The notes: generated by a model not told the origin, from the sequence alone. Counted from the stretch's first letter, positions 1-7,529 are shown. The stretch is 8,805 bases of DNA from an uncultured Faecalibacterium sp. (GCA_902463905.1 CABQHF010000082.1:1-8805), one strand, 5' to 3'. Program-made: numbers and translations.

Positions 1-923
1 CGGTCAGCTACCCGTTCCTGGCGCTGTACAACGCGGGCGCGGCACTGTTCCGCAGTATGGGCAATTCCCGGATCTCGATGCAGATCAGCGTGTTGATGAA
101 CATCATCAACATCGTAGGCAATGCCGTGTGCATCTTCGGCCTGAAAATGGGCGTGGACGGCGTGGCATGGCCCAGTGTGGTGTCCCGTGTGGTGGCGGCG
201 GCCCTCATCCTGGGCAAGTGCTACCAGAAAGGCCATGCACTGCAGGTGCCCAAGACCGTACATCTGGACGGCCGTATGGCACGGCGCATCCTGGGCATCG
301 GCATCCCGTCGGCCTTTGAGAACAGCCTGTTCGAGGCCGGGCGCATCCTGGTAGTGAGCATGATCTCCACCTTCGGCACCGTGCAGATCGCCGCCAATGC
401 GGTGGCCAACAATCTGGACGGCATGGGCGTCATCCCCGGCAAGGCCCTGAGCCTTGCCATGATCACGGTGGTGGGCCAGTGCGTCGGTGCGCGGGACTAC
501 GAGCAGGCCGTGCACTACACCCGCAAGCTCACCCTATGGGCCTATGCCACCATGGGCCTGTTCAACGGAGCCATCCTGCTGTTCCTGCGGCCGCTGGTGG
601 GCATCTATGAGCTGTCAGGTGCCACCATGGAGCTGGCCGTCAAGCTGGTGACCATCCACGCAGGATGCGCCATCTTCCTGTGGCCGCTGTCCTTTGTGCT
701 GCCAAACGCCCTGCGCGCCGCCAACGACGTGAAATTCACCATGGTCGTTTCCATCCTCAGCATGGCCTTCTGGCGGCTGGGCTTCAGCTACCTGCTGTGC
801 GTCCGGCTGAGCTGGGGTGCCATAGGCGTGTGGATCGCCATGGTCATCGACTGGATCTGCCGCGTGACCTGCTTTGTGCTCCGCTTCCGCAGCGGGGTAT
901 GGAAAACCAAGTACCACGCATAA
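1..923 (+). CDS. MATE family multidrug/Na+ antiporter, 5'-truncated by window edge
   Basis: This is the C-terminal part of a MATE (MatE) efflux transporter, an inner-membrane carrier that exports drugs or metabolites in exchange for Na+ or H+. The frame is open from base 3 with no start, so the gene begins outside the window; about 306 residues are visible of the roughly 450 usual for the family. Hydrophobic segments alternate with short loops. The stretch GIPSAFENSLFEAGRI followed by a long membrane region and a VGQCVGARDYEQA loop resembles the start of the second MatE repeat, where GQ-x-GA-x-x-x-x-A is typical. The first in-frame ATG at 57 is internal and should not be used as the start. 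Exodeoxyribonuclease III starts 21 nt after the stop, so the two are probably co-transcribed. The substrate cannot be told from sequence. The family assignment is secure; the subfamily is not. Confidence 0.9.
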   Translation, partial: VSYPFLALYNAGAALFRSMGNSRISMQISVLMNIINIVGNAVCIFGLKMGVDGVAWPSVVSRVVAAALILGKCYQKGHALQVPKTVHLDGRMARRILGIGIPSAFENSLFEAGRILVVSMISTFGTVQIAANAVANNLDGMGVIPGKALSLAMITVVGQCVGARDYEQAVHYTRKLTLWAYATMGLFNGAILLFLRPLVGIYELSGATMELAVKLVTIHAGCAIFLWPLSFVLPNALRAANDVKFTMVVSILSMAFWRLGFSYLLCVRLSWGAIGVWIAMVIDWICRVTCFVLRFRSGVWKTKYHA

Positions 924-944
924 AACAAAAGGGAGGACCCACCC

Positions 945-1697
945 ATGAAACTCATCAGCTGGAACGTGAACGGCCTGCGGGCCTGCCTGACCCACGGCTT
1001 TGCCGACAGCTTTGCGGCACTGGACGCCGATATCTTCTCGGTGCAGGAGACCAAGATGCAGCCCGGTCAGGCGGATTTTGCCCCGGAGGGCTACACAGAA
1101 TATACATACTCGGCCGAGAAAAAGGGCTACTCCGGCACGGCCTGCTGGTGCAGGCAGGTGCCGCTGGCCGTGACCACCGGCATCGGGCTGGAGGAGCACG
1201 ACCACGAGGGCCGGGTGCTCACGCTGGAATATCCGACGTTCTATCTCGTAAACTGCTACACCCCCAACAGCCAGGACGGGCTGAAGCGGCTGGACTACCG
1301 CATGACCTGGGAGGACGCTTTCCGCGCCTACCTGATGGGTCTGGACGCGAAAAAGCCGGTGATCCTGTGCGGCGACCTGAACGTGGCACACACCGAGATG
1401 GATATCAAGAACGCAAAGACCAACCGCATGAACGCAGGCTTTACCGACCAGGAGCGGGCCAAGATGACTGAGCTGCTGGCGGCCGGGTTTGCCGACAGCT
1501 TCCGGGTGGTGCACCCGGATGAGGTGAAGTACAGCTGGTGGAGCTACCGTTTCCATGCCCGCGAAAAGAATGCAGGCTGGCGCATCGACTACTTTATCGT
1601 CTCGCAGCGCATCGCAGATAAGATCCGCGCCGCCGAGATCCACAACGAGGTGTTCGGCTCGGACCACTGCCCGGTGGAGCTGGACATTGACCTGTAA
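945..1697 (+). CDS. xth: Exodeoxyribonuclease III (AP endonuclease, EEP family)
   Basis: This 250-aa protein has the full length of an ExoIII/ExoA enzyme, which cuts DNA 5' of abasic sites and degrades 3' ends in base excision repair. The catalytic motifs are in order: ISWNVNG at the N-terminus (N7), VQETK (metal ligand E35), YTPNSQDG (Y105), CGDLNVAH (D144, N146), GFTDQER, SWWSYR and WRIDYF (D215), and the closing GSDHCPV (D240, H241). No key residue is missing. The start is fixed by GGGAGG at 931-936, 8 nt before the ATG. The gene sits 21 nt after the MATE gene and 10 nt before a small membrane protein gene. No function clearly links the three, so the grouping looks positional. The family call is very secure. 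'xth' is used by analogy with E. coli; Bacillus calls the same enzyme exoA. Confidence 0.96.
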   Translation: MKLISWNVNGLRACLTHGFADSFAALDADIFSVQETKMQPGQADFAPEGYTEYTYSAEKKGYSGTACWCRQVPLAVTTGIGLEEHDHEGRVLTLEYPTFYLVNCYTPNSQDGLKRLDYRMTWEDAFRAYLMGLDAKKPVILCGDLNVAHTEMDIKNAKTNRMNAGFTDQERAKMTELLAAGFADSFRVVHPDEVKYSWWSYRFHAREKNAGWRIDYFIVSQRIADKIRAAEIHNEVFGSDHCPVELDIDL

Positions 1698-1707
1698 AGG
1701 AGAAGCT

Positions 1708-2193
1708 ATGCTCAAGAATTATCTGCTGGTGTTTTTCATCTCCATGGTGCCCATCGTGGAGCTGCGCGGAGCCATTCCCATTGGGCTGGGTCTGGGGCTT
1801 CCGGCACTGCCCACCTACTTTTTGTGCGTGCTGGGCAACATGCTCCCGGTGCCCTTCATCTACCTGTTTGCCCGGAAGTTTTTGATCTGGGGCTACCACA
1901 AACCCCTCATCGGGGGCTTCTGCCGCTTCTGCATCAACAAGGGCGAAAAAGGCGGCCGTGCACTGGAAGCCAAGGCGGGCCGCGGCCTGGTTTTGGCCCT
2001 GCTGCTGTTCGTGGGCATCCCGCTGCCGGGCACTGGTGCCTGGACCGGCACGCTGGCCGGTTCCATCCTGGATATGAAGTTCAAGGATGTGCTCATTGCC
2101 TGCATGGGCGGCGTATTACTGGCCGGTATCATCATGGGTCTGGCCAGTGCGGGCCTGCTGGGAGCCCTGAGCGGTCTGTTTGCCGTGGGCTGA
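1708..2193 (+). CDS. Small multidrug export-type membrane protein (COG2426, Sm_multidrug_ex)
   Basis: This is a 161-aa integral membrane protein with about four to five hydrophobic segments. It resembles the family called 'putative small multi-drug export protein' (COG2426). Two conserved-looking blocks mark it: PIVELRGAIPIG at residues 15-26, and GIPLPGTGAWTG at residues 103-114 between two membrane segments. Similar paired Pro/Gly-rich re-entrant blocks occur in DedA-like proteins, so a transporter fold is plausible. The family name is historical and drug export is not well established. The ATG at 1708 is chosen because AAAGGAG at 1696-1702 precedes it and overlaps the stop of the exonuclease gene. 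An upstream in-frame ATG at 1555 would put 51 unrelated residues inside the exonuclease gene and is rejected. It is probably the last gene of the MATE-xth unit. Confidence 0.85.
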   Translation: MLKNYLLVFFISMVPIVELRGAIPIGLGLGLPALPTYFLCVLGNMLPVPFIYLFARKFLIWGYHKPLIGGFCRFCINKGEKGGRALEAKAGRGLVLALLLFVGIPLPGTGAWTGTLAGSILDMKFKDVLIACMGGVLLAGIIMGLASAGLLGALSGLFAVG

Positions 2194-2253
2194 TGGCCCA
2201 AACCTTTGGCCGCTTTGTCGTGGAAATTGCCCATAGCATTTCTGCCCCGAGTG

Positions 2254-2262
2254 TGCTAGAAT
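2254..2262 (+). promoter_or_regulatory. Extended -10 promoter for the dipeptidase unit
   Basis: TGCTAGAAT fits an extended -10 (TGn plus TAGAAT, one mismatch from TATAAT). No good -35 box lies at 16-18 nt, which is tolerated by extended -10 promoters. The predicted transcript would start near 2269 and have a leader of about 50 nt before the dipeptidase gene. The region 2194-2321 is AT-richer than its flanks and holds nothing else I can support. Confidence 0.5.
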
Positions 2263-2321
2263 GAACAGGATATGTTTGAATACAGCGGTCTGCGTGCAGC
2301 AGCCCGCCCGGAAAGGAAACG

Positions 2322-3719
2322 ATGATCATGGATCAGGGACTGAATCAGAAGATCGACGCGTACATCGCGGAAAACAAGGAGCAGCTGCTGCAGGACATTG
2401 CCGCGCTGGTGGCCATTGACAGCGTGGAGGGCACCCCGGAAGAGGGCGCACCCTTCGGCAAGGGCCCCCGTGCCGCACTGGACAAGACGCTGGAGCTGGC
2501 AGCCGGCATGGGCCTTGCCACCCGCAACTGCGAGAACTACATGGGCTACGCAGAGCTGGCCGGTGCCGATCCGGAAAAGTATCTGGCCACCATCTGCCAT
2601 GTGGACGTGGTGCCGGTGGGCAACGGCTGGACGGCCGACCCCTTCAAGATGCGCATCCAGGACGGCTGGCTGCTGGGCCGCGGCGTCTCGGACGACAAGG
2701 GCCCTATGGTGGTTGCCCTGTACGCCCTCAAGTTCCTCAAGGAGCAGGGCTATGAGCTGCGCTACCCCATCCGTGCCCTCATCGGTGACAACGAAGAGAC
2801 CCACATGCAGGACGTGGAGTACTACCTGAAGAATTACCCGGCTCCGGTGTTCTGCTTTACCCCGGATGCCGAGTTCCCGGTGTGCAACGGCGAGAAGGGC
2901 CACTTCGGCGCCAAGATCGTCAGCCCGGTGTGCAATGGCGTGATCTGTGATTTTGAGGGCGGTGTGGCCAACAATGCCGTGCCGGACCGTGCCAGCGCTC
3001 TGCTGCACACCGACATCACCAAACTGAAGAACGCCCCCAACATCACGCTGGAGCCCGCCGGGGAAGGCTGCGTGCGGGTGCGCGGCTGGGGCAAGGCCGG
3101 CCATGCTGCCATGCCGGAAGGCACCGTGAATGCCATTGGTCTGGTGGTGAACTACCTGCTGGACAATGGCCTGTGCAACGACGCAGAGCGCGCCTATCTG
3201 GAAGCCCTGCGCAAGCTGCACGCTTCCACCGCCGGTACCGGCCTTGGCATCGACTGCGCCGACGGCCCCTTCGGCCCGCTGACCATCATCGGCGGCCGCA
3301 TCTATATGGAGGAGGGCCGTCTGGTGCAGACCATCGACAGCCGCTTCCCCACCTGCACCGACGGCGACAAGCTCGCCGCACAGGTCACCGCAGCTCTGGG
3401 CAGCGGTGCACAGCTGCAGGATGTGGACGCTGCCGAGCCCTTCTACATCGAGGCCGACAGCCCCGCCATCCAGGCCTGTATCAACACCTACAACGAGGTG
3501 ACCGGCGAGAACGCCAAGCCCTTTACCATGGGCGGCGGCACCTATGCCCGCCACTTCCCCTATGCGGTCAGCTTTGGCCCCGAGCATGTGGACCTGCCCC
3601 TGCCGGAGTTCGGCGGCCCGATGCACGGTGCCAATGAGGCAGCGCCCATCGACAAGCTGCTGGAGGCCGTGAAGATCTACATCCTGGCGCTGCTGCGTCT
3701 GGAAGAGATCGACTTCTGA
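2322..3719 (+). CDS. pepV: M20 family metallopeptidase, PepV-like dipeptidase
   Basis: This 465-aa protein matches PepV/Sapep-type M20 dipeptidases, cytosolic di-zinc enzymes that hydrolyse dipeptides from peptide uptake. The zinc-site motifs are complete: CHVDVVPVG (H93, with catalytic D95), GRGVSDDKGP (bridging D124), GDNEETHMQD (general base E158, zinc ligand E159), CFTPDAEFPV (D182) and FGGPMHGANE (H435). The middle holds the lid/dimer-type domain inserted in the peptidase fold. The start is ambiguous. ATG at 2322 lies 4 nt after AAAGGA (2312-2317), while ATG at 2328 lies 10 nt after it; the second gives MDQGLNQKID and looks equally natural. The gene follows an extended -10 promoter and is followed after 10 nt by a DUF3842 gene. 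The substrate range is inferred from the family only. The symbol is by similarity. Confidence 0.92.
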   Translation: MIMDQGLNQKIDAYIAENKEQLLQDIAALVAIDSVEGTPEEGAPFGKGPRAALDKTLELAAGMGLATRNCENYMGYAELAGADPEKYLATICHVDVVPVGNGWTADPFKMRIQDGWLLGRGVSDDKGPMVVALYALKFLKEQGYELRYPIRALIGDNEETHMQDVEYYLKNYPAPVFCFTPDAEFPVCNGEKGHFGAKIVSPVCNGVICDFEGGVANNAVPDRASALLHTDITKLKNAPNITLEPAGEGCVRVRGWGKAGHAAMPEGTVNAIGLVVNYLLDNGLCNDAERAYLEALRKLHASTAGTGLGIDCADGPFGPLTIIGGRIYMEEGRLVQTIDSRFPTCTDGDKLAAQVTAALGSGAQLQDVDAAEPFYIEADSPAIQACINTYNEVTGENAKPFTMGGGTYARHFPYAVSFGPEHVDLPLPEFGGPMHGANEAAPIDKLLEAVKIYILALLRLEEIDF

Positions 3720-3729
3720 GGAAAAGCCA

Positions 3730-4149
3730 ATGAAGATCCTGGTCATTGACGGGCAGGGCGGCGGCCTGGGCAAACAGCTGGTAGCGGCCCTGAGCGCCCG
3801 GTGCCCCCAGGCCCAGCTCACAGCCGTGGGCACCAACAGTCTGGCCGCCAGTGCCATGCGCAAGGCAGGCGCGGTGCGTACCGCCACCGGCGAGAACGCG
3901 GTGGTGGTCAACTGCCGCCACGCGGATATCATCGTGGGGCCCATCGGCATCGTGATCGCGGATGCCCTGCTGGGCGAGATCACCCCCGCCATGGCCGCTG
4001 CGGTGTGCCAATGCGGGGCCAAGCGGGTGCTGATCCCGGTGAACCACTGCGACAACTACATCGTCGGCGTGCCGGAACAGCCCATCGGCGATCTGGTGGC
4101 CGCTGCAGTGCAGAAGGTGACCGACCTCTGCGGCGGCAGTTCCTGCTGA
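3730..4149 (+). CDS. DUF3842 family protein
   Basis: This 139-aa protein begins MKILVIDGQGGGLGKQ, a glycine-rich turn after a beta strand like the dinucleotide-binding loop of Rossmann proteins. It continues with the DUF3842-like blocks VGTNSLAASAMRKAGA, NCRHADIIVGPIGI and IPVNHCDNYIVG. Members of this family are small, soluble, mostly Clostridial and of unknown function; nucleotide or cofactor binding is an inference from the Gly-rich loop. Two cysteines (in NCRH and NHCDN) lie in the most conserved-looking parts and a Cys-rich tail (CGGSSC) ends the protein. The ribosome site GAGGAAA overlaps the stop of the dipeptidase gene, so the two are translated from one message. A terminator follows 26 nt after the stop. 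Confidence 0.85.
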   Translation: MKILVIDGQGGGLGKQLVAALSARCPQAQLTAVGTNSLAASAMRKAGAVRTATGENAVVVNCRHADIIVGPIGIVIADALLGEITPAMAAAVCQCGAKRVLIPVNHCDNYIVGVPEQPIGDLVAAAVQKVTDLCGGSSC

Positions 4150-4175
4150 ACCTTTTTTGAAAACCTGAAACGACA

Positions 4176-4229
4176 GCACCCGCCGGGTGGCTTCTGCAAA
4201 ACAGCAGAAGGCCCGGCGGGTGCTTTTTT
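4176..4229 (+). terminator. Strong intrinsic terminator after the dipeptidase-DUF3842 unit
   Basis: A perfect 12-bp outer stem (GCACCCGCCGGG at 4176-4187 with its complement at 4212-4223) encloses an inner 7-bp stem (CTTCTGC at 4191-4197 with GCAGAAG at 4204-4210) and a 6-nt loop. Six T residues follow at 4224-4229. In the minus direction the hairpin is followed only by TGTCGTTTC, so it is a weak terminator for the converging HAD gene unless it works without a U tract. Confidence 0.93.
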
Positions 4230-4249
4230 GTTTGCGGTTATAGAGGAGA

Positions 4250-5032
4250 TCAGATCAGGCCGTTTTCGGCGCAGAAATGGTAGATGCCGTCCTCGGCGCA
4301 GGAGCCACAGAGGTGGGTGGCAGCGGCCTTGAGGTCGGCAGAGCCGTTGGCCATGGCCACGCAGGTGCCTACGGCCCCGAACATCTCCAGATCGTTGTTG
4401 CCGTCGCCAAAGGCCATGGCGTCGGCTTTCGGGATGCCATAGGCCTGCAGCACGGCGGCGATGCCGTTGCCCTTGCCTCCGGCAGCGGGGATGATGTCCA
4501 CGGCGCGGTCCCACCAGGCGGCGATCTTGGCTCCACGCATATCCTGCAGGATGCGGCTGTACTCGTCCTTCCGGCCGCCCATCATGATCTGGTACACGGT
4601 GCCGGAGGCAATGGTGTCAAAGTCGGGCGTTACCGGCACGGGGATCTTGGCCACGGCAAAGTAATCGTCCAGATCCTGCTCGTTGCCGTTGGCGGCAAGG
4701 GTGCTCTCGGTGGCCACGCACAGGGGGCGGCCCAGGGCGGCGGCGTTCCGGCGCAGCGTGCGCACATCCTCTGCCGGGATGGGGCTGGCAAACAGCACCC
4801 GGTTCTTATCGTAGCAGTAGGCACCGTTGAAGGTGACCAGTACGTCAAACTGCACACCGGGGAAATCCCACAGCGGGATCGTGATGGGGGAGCGCCCGGT
4901 GGCGATGGCCAGCCGGATGCCGTTTGCCTGCAGCCGGTGCAGGGTGTCCAGCATGAGGGGCGTCACCTGCTTTTTCTCCATGTCGATGAGGGTGCCGTCA
5001 ATGTCGAAGAAGATGATCTGAGGCTTGTGCAT
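4250..5032 (-). CDS. Cof-type HAD-IIB family phosphatase
   Basis: This 260-aa protein is a haloacid dehalogenase superfamily hydrolase of the Cof/IIB type, cytosolic enzymes that dephosphorylate sugar phosphates, nucleotides or flavin precursors. The four HAD motifs are visible: DIDGT (nucleophile D10, acid/base D12), ATGR (T45), a lysine in GGKGNG (K187) and FGDGNND (D210, D214). The cap between residues about 80 and 180 is the alpha/beta C2 type expected for IIB. The length is normal. The start is supported by AAAGGAGC at 5046-5039, 6 nt before the ATG. This ribosome site overlaps the stop codon of the LysR gene upstream, so translation is probably coupled. It is the last gene of the minus-strand operon. 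The substrate is not predictable from sequence. Confidence 0.93.
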   Translation of the reverse strand: MHKPQIIFFDIDGTLIDMEKKQVTPLMLDTLHRLQANGIRLAIATGRSPITIPLWDFPGVQFDVLVTFNGAYCYDKNRVLFASPIPAEDVRTLRRNAAALGRPLCVATESTLAANGNEQDLDDYFAVAKIPVPVTPDFDTIASGTVYQIMMGGRKDEYSRILQDMRGAKIAAWWDRAVDIIPAAGGKGNGIAAVLQAYGIPKADAMAFGDGNNDLEMFGAVGTCVAMANGSADLKAAATHLCGSCAEDGIYHFCAENGLI

Positions 5033-5045
5033 CGCAAAGCTCCTT

Positions 5046-5954
5046 TCAGGTTTGTGCGGGAGCGGCAGGCTGTGCGGCGCTTTCCCGCACCAGCCCGATG
5101 AACCCCTTCATCTGAGGGGTTAGCCATTTGTCCCGGTGGTAGAACAGCTGTCGGTGCATCTCCACCCGGCAGTCCGGTACGTTCAGCCGGGCAAGCGTCC
5201 CGGCGGCCAGCGCCGGGCGCACGATATACTCCGGCAAAAAGGAAAGGCCCATGCCCCGCTCCACCATCTGGCACAGCAGTGCGGCGCTGCCCAGCTCCAG
5301 ATAGGGCTGCAGCTGTAGGCCGTGAGCGGCCAGGCACTGATCCAGTGCGTCGCGGTAGCTCATGCCCCGCTCGGTGAGCAGGAATTCCTGCTGCACCAGC
5401 TCTTCCAACGACACGGTGTCCCGGGCGGCCAGCGGGTGGGCGGCCGGGGCGATGAAGCACACCGGCTCCGGTACATCCACGGCCCGCACCACCGTGGGCT
5501 GCAGCAGGGGCTGATCCAGCGTGTAGGCCAGATCCACCTGATTGGTGGTCAGCATCTGCAGCATCCCATCGTCGGTGGCGGTGCAGAGCACCAGTTCCAC
5601 CTGCGGGAACTGCGCGTGGTAGCGCCGGAGCAGATCCGGCAGGAAGGCGCTGCATACCGAGTCAGCCAGTGCGATGCGCAGCCGCCCGCTGATCTGCTGG
5701 GGCAGCTGCAGGGCGGCCTGCGCCTGCTCCACGGTGGCCAGCAGAGTGCGGGCGTAGCCCAGAAAGGTCTCACCGGCACCGGTCAGGCGCACGGTCTTGC
5801 CCACCCGGTCGAACAGGGGGGCACCCAGTTCGGCCTCCAGCTGGGCGATCTGGGAGGACACTGCCGACTGGGAGTAGCCCAGCTGCCGCGCCGTGCGCGA
5901 AAAGCTGTGCAGTTCAGCAATGTGCAAAAAGGTGTTGATGTTCCGCAATTCCAT
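5046..5954 (-). CDS. LysR family transcriptional regulator
   Basis: This 302-aa protein has the normal LysR layout. An N-terminal winged HTH covers residues about 1-60 (NTFLHIAELHSFSRTARQLG then YSQSAVSSQIAQLEAELG), with the family-typical LFDR-x-GK-x-V-x-LT-x-AG after it. A linker helix and a periplasmic-binding-protein-like effector domain from about residue 92 follow. These proteins bind DNA as tetramers and respond to a small metabolite. LysR genes usually face their target divergently; here the gene lies in tandem inside an operon, between trmO and the HAD gene, so its target is not evident. The start is fixed by GAGGAGC at 5966-5960, which overlaps the trmO stop. The effector is unknown. 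Confidence 0.94.
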   Translation of the reverse strand: MELRNINTFLHIAELHSFSRTARQLGYSQSAVSSQIAQLEAELGAPLFDRVGKTVRLTGAGETFLGYARTLLATVEQAQAALQLPQQISGRLRIALADSVCSAFLPDLLRRYHAQFPQVELVLCTATDDGMLQMLTTNQVDLAYTLDQPLLQPTVVRAVDVPEPVCFIAPAAHPLAARDTVSLEELVQQEFLLTERGMSYRDALDQCLAAHGLQLQPYLELGSAALLCQMVERGMGLSFLPEYIVRPALAAGTLARLNVPDCRVEMHRQLFYHRDKWLTPQMKGFIGLVRESAAQPAAPAQT

Positions 5955-5964
5955 GGCAGGCTCC

Positions 5965-6663
5965 TCAGCGGCGGGTGATGTCCCGCACGGTCAGTACGGG
6001 GTCGTCTACAGTAAAGTGCACTTCCAGCCCGCCGAACTCCATGCCGTACACCCGCGCAGGGTCGTGCTGGTAGGAGGGGCGGGGGTCGTTGGCCAGCACC
6101 CCGCGCAGCGCGTCGCGGTCGGTCTCCGGTACCACGGCCCAGAGGGCTTCGGGGCAGGCCACTTTCAGCATATGGCGCTGGGTCTGGCCGGTAAAGCCCT
6201 CGGCGGCGTCCGGGTGGCAGTCGGCGTAGGGAATATAGGGCTTGATGTCATAGATGGGGGTGCCGTCCATCAGGTCGGCACCGCGCACCAGCAGCACAGG
6301 CCCCGCCTCCGGGCGCATCTCGATGCCCTCCAGCTTCACGCTGGAAAGGCCCAGCGGGTTCGGCCGGAAGGGCGACCGGGTGGCGAACACACCCATGCGG
6401 GTGTTGCCGCCCAGGCGCGGCGGCCGCACGGTGGGGGACCAGCTGTCCCGCACCGCGCCGGAGAACTGCCACACCAGCCAGATGTGGCTGAAATCCTCCA
6501 GCCCGCGCACGGCGTCGGCATTGCGGTATTCCGGGGTGAAGATCACCTCGCCCCGCAGGCTGTCCACCAGCCCGCTCTGCCGCGGGATGCCGAACTTGGT
6601 GGGGAAGGCGGTGTGGATATGGGCAATGACCTTCAGGGTCATCTCTTCGGGTGCTGTGGGCAT
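5965..6663 (-). CDS. trmO: tRNA (N6-threonylcarbamoyladenosine37-N6)-methyltransferase TrmO
   Basis: This 232-aa protein matches the TrmO/TsaA (UPF0066) family, which uses S-adenosylmethionine to methylate t6A37 in certain tRNAs to m6t6A, tuning decoding of ANN codons. The family signature FATRSPFRPNPLGLS is at residues 93-107. FGIPRQSGL (24-32), the FSHIW block (58-62) and DIKPYIPYAD (139-148) are also present, and the C-terminal domain has the RPSY block. The length fits E. coli TrmO (235 aa). The start at 6663 is supported by AAGGAGC at 6675-6669, 5 nt upstream; a second Met at residue 8 is less likely. It sits 14 nt after a small conserved gene and 10 nt before the LysR gene. Its place in an operon led by an autoproteolytic repressor is unusual. 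Confidence 0.94.
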   Translation of the reverse strand: MPTAPEEMTLKVIAHIHTAFPTKFGIPRQSGLVDSLRGEVIFTPEYRNADAVRGLEDFSHIWLVWQFSGAVRDSWSPTVRPPRLGGNTRMGVFATRSPFRPNPLGLSSVKLEGIEMRPEAGPVLLVRGADLMDGTPIYDIKPYIPYADCHPDAAEGFTGQTQRHMLKVACPEALWAVVPETDRDALRGVLANDPRPSYQHDPARVYGMEFGGLEVHFTVDDPVLTVRDITRR

Positions 6664-6677
6664 AGAACGCTCCTTGT

Positions 6678-6896
6678 TCAGTAGATTTTTTCAATAACGG
6701 TCTCCGGCGGGATGCCGTACCGGGTGCGGAAGGCCTCCAGCTCCTGCGGGGTGCGGATGAGCTGGATGTCCTCAAAATGGCCGTCGGCGTGCACGAAACC
6801 GGCCACCTGTTCCCCGGTGCAGATGCTGCACCGCAGTGCGGGCCGCTGCACGGCGGGGTCGTAGGAAACAGACGCTTTCTTTTTGAAAAAGAACAT
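6678..6896 (-). CDS. Conserved 72-aa small protein with CSICTGEQ motif
   Basis: The product is a 72-aa soluble protein starting MFFFKKK and carrying LRCSICTGEQVAGF (C23, C26) followed by a stretch that reads like two strands and a helix (HFEDIQLIRTPQELEAF) and a short IEKIY tail. I have seen very similar small Clostridial proteins, which databases sometimes label 'aspartate dehydrogenase'; at this length it cannot be that enzyme, and the label looks like an old propagation error. The CxxC pair could bind a metal but no second pair is present, so dimeric binding or a redox role would be needed. AAGGAG at 6910-6905 lies 8 nt before the ATG. It lies 15 nt after the S24 regulator and 14 nt before trmO. 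Function is unknown. Confidence 0.8.
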   Translation of the reverse strand: MFFFKKKASVSYDPAVQRPALRCSICTGEQVAGFVHADGHFEDIQLIRTPQELEAFRTRYGIPPETVIEKIY

Positions 6897-6911
6897 GGCT
6901 GATTCTCCTTA

Positions 6912-7529
6912 TTATAAGCCGCGGCAGAAACCCACGGCCTTGCCCTCGATCTGGATCTCCTCCAGCTGGGAGCCGGTGTAGACCATGGGCGGGCAGACGG
7001 CGGCGTTGTCGGCCAGCAGCATCACGGTATCGCCCTGCCGGTGGAAGTGCTTGAGGGTGGCCTCTTCGCCGATGCGCACGGCGGCGATCTCGCCCTGCTC
7101 CACCTCCGGCTGGCTGCGGATGCAGACGATGTCGCCATCGCAGATGGTGGGGGCCATACTGTCGCCGTGGCAGGTCAGTGCAAAATCGGCGTGCCACGCC
7201 GCCGGAACACCGATGTACTGTTCGATGTTCTGTTCGGCGGTGATGGGGGTGCCGCAGGCGATGGAGCCCACCAGTGGCACCATGGCCATGGCAGGCAACG
7301 GTTCAAAGCCCGGCGGCGGGCAGGGGGCATCCAGCCCAAGCAGGTAGGCCGGGGTGGTCTCCAACGCCTGCGCCAGCTCTTCGAGCCTGGCCTGTGGGAT
7401 GTCGTTGACCCCTTTTTCCAGCTTGGTGATGGAGGATTTGGAGCGGTAGCCCATGCGCTGGGCAAGCTGCTCCTGCGAGAGGCCCAGCGCTTCGCGCCGC
7501 AGGCGGACGCGGGTGGAAAGTTCGGACAT
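6912..7529 (-). CDS. XRE-family repressor with S24 (LexA/CI-like) autoprotease domain
   Basis: This 205-aa protein joins an N-terminal XRE helix-turn-helix (residues about 7-62, with LSQEQLAQRMG and SITKLEKG) to a C-terminal S24 peptidase domain. The self-cleavage site is probably C92-G93 in SIACGTP, as in UmuD, where many LexA proteins have Ala-Gly. The catalytic serine is S124 in HGDSMAP and the lysine is K160 in ATLKHFH, so the dyad is intact. The fold is that of phage CI-type repressors, not of cellular LexA, whose winged HTH differs. Such proteins repress DNA until RecA-stimulated self-cleavage after DNA damage. GGAGG at 7538-7534 precedes the ATG. The gene heads a five-gene minus-strand operon and faces a Cro-like gene across an operator-rich space. 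Cleavage and RecA dependence are inferred. Confidence 0.92.
   Translation of the reverse strand: MSELSTRVRLRREALGLSQEQLAQRMGYRSKSSITKLEKGVNDIPQARLEELAQALETTPAYLLGLDAPCPPPGFEPLPAMAMVPLVGSIACGTPITAEQNIEQYIGVPAAWHADFALTCHGDSMAPTICDGDIVCIRSQPEVEQGEIAAVRIGEEATLKHFHRQGDTVMLLADNAAVCPPMVYTGSQLEEIQIEGKAVGFCRGL

Noticed and set aside
1555..1707. Longer start for the small export-type membrane protein
   Set aside because: The extra 51 residues overlap the exonuclease gene in another frame and are Arg/Ser/Thr-rich, while a good ribosome site precedes the ATG at 1708.
615..1715. 366-aa open frame on the minus strand
   Set aside because: It is antisense to MATE and exodeoxyribonuclease III, is His/Gln/Val/Gly-rich without any motif, and has no supporting start signals.
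2195..2213. GGCC...GGCC hairpin after the small export-type gene as a terminator
   Set aside because: The stem is short and bulged, the loop is too tight and no T run follows.
2256..4055. 599-aa open frame on the minus strand
   Set aside because: It is exactly antisense to the dipeptidase and DUF3842 genes, whose motifs are complete. Long antisense frames are expected in GC-rich codon use; the translation is low-complexity and has no recognisable domain or ribosome site.
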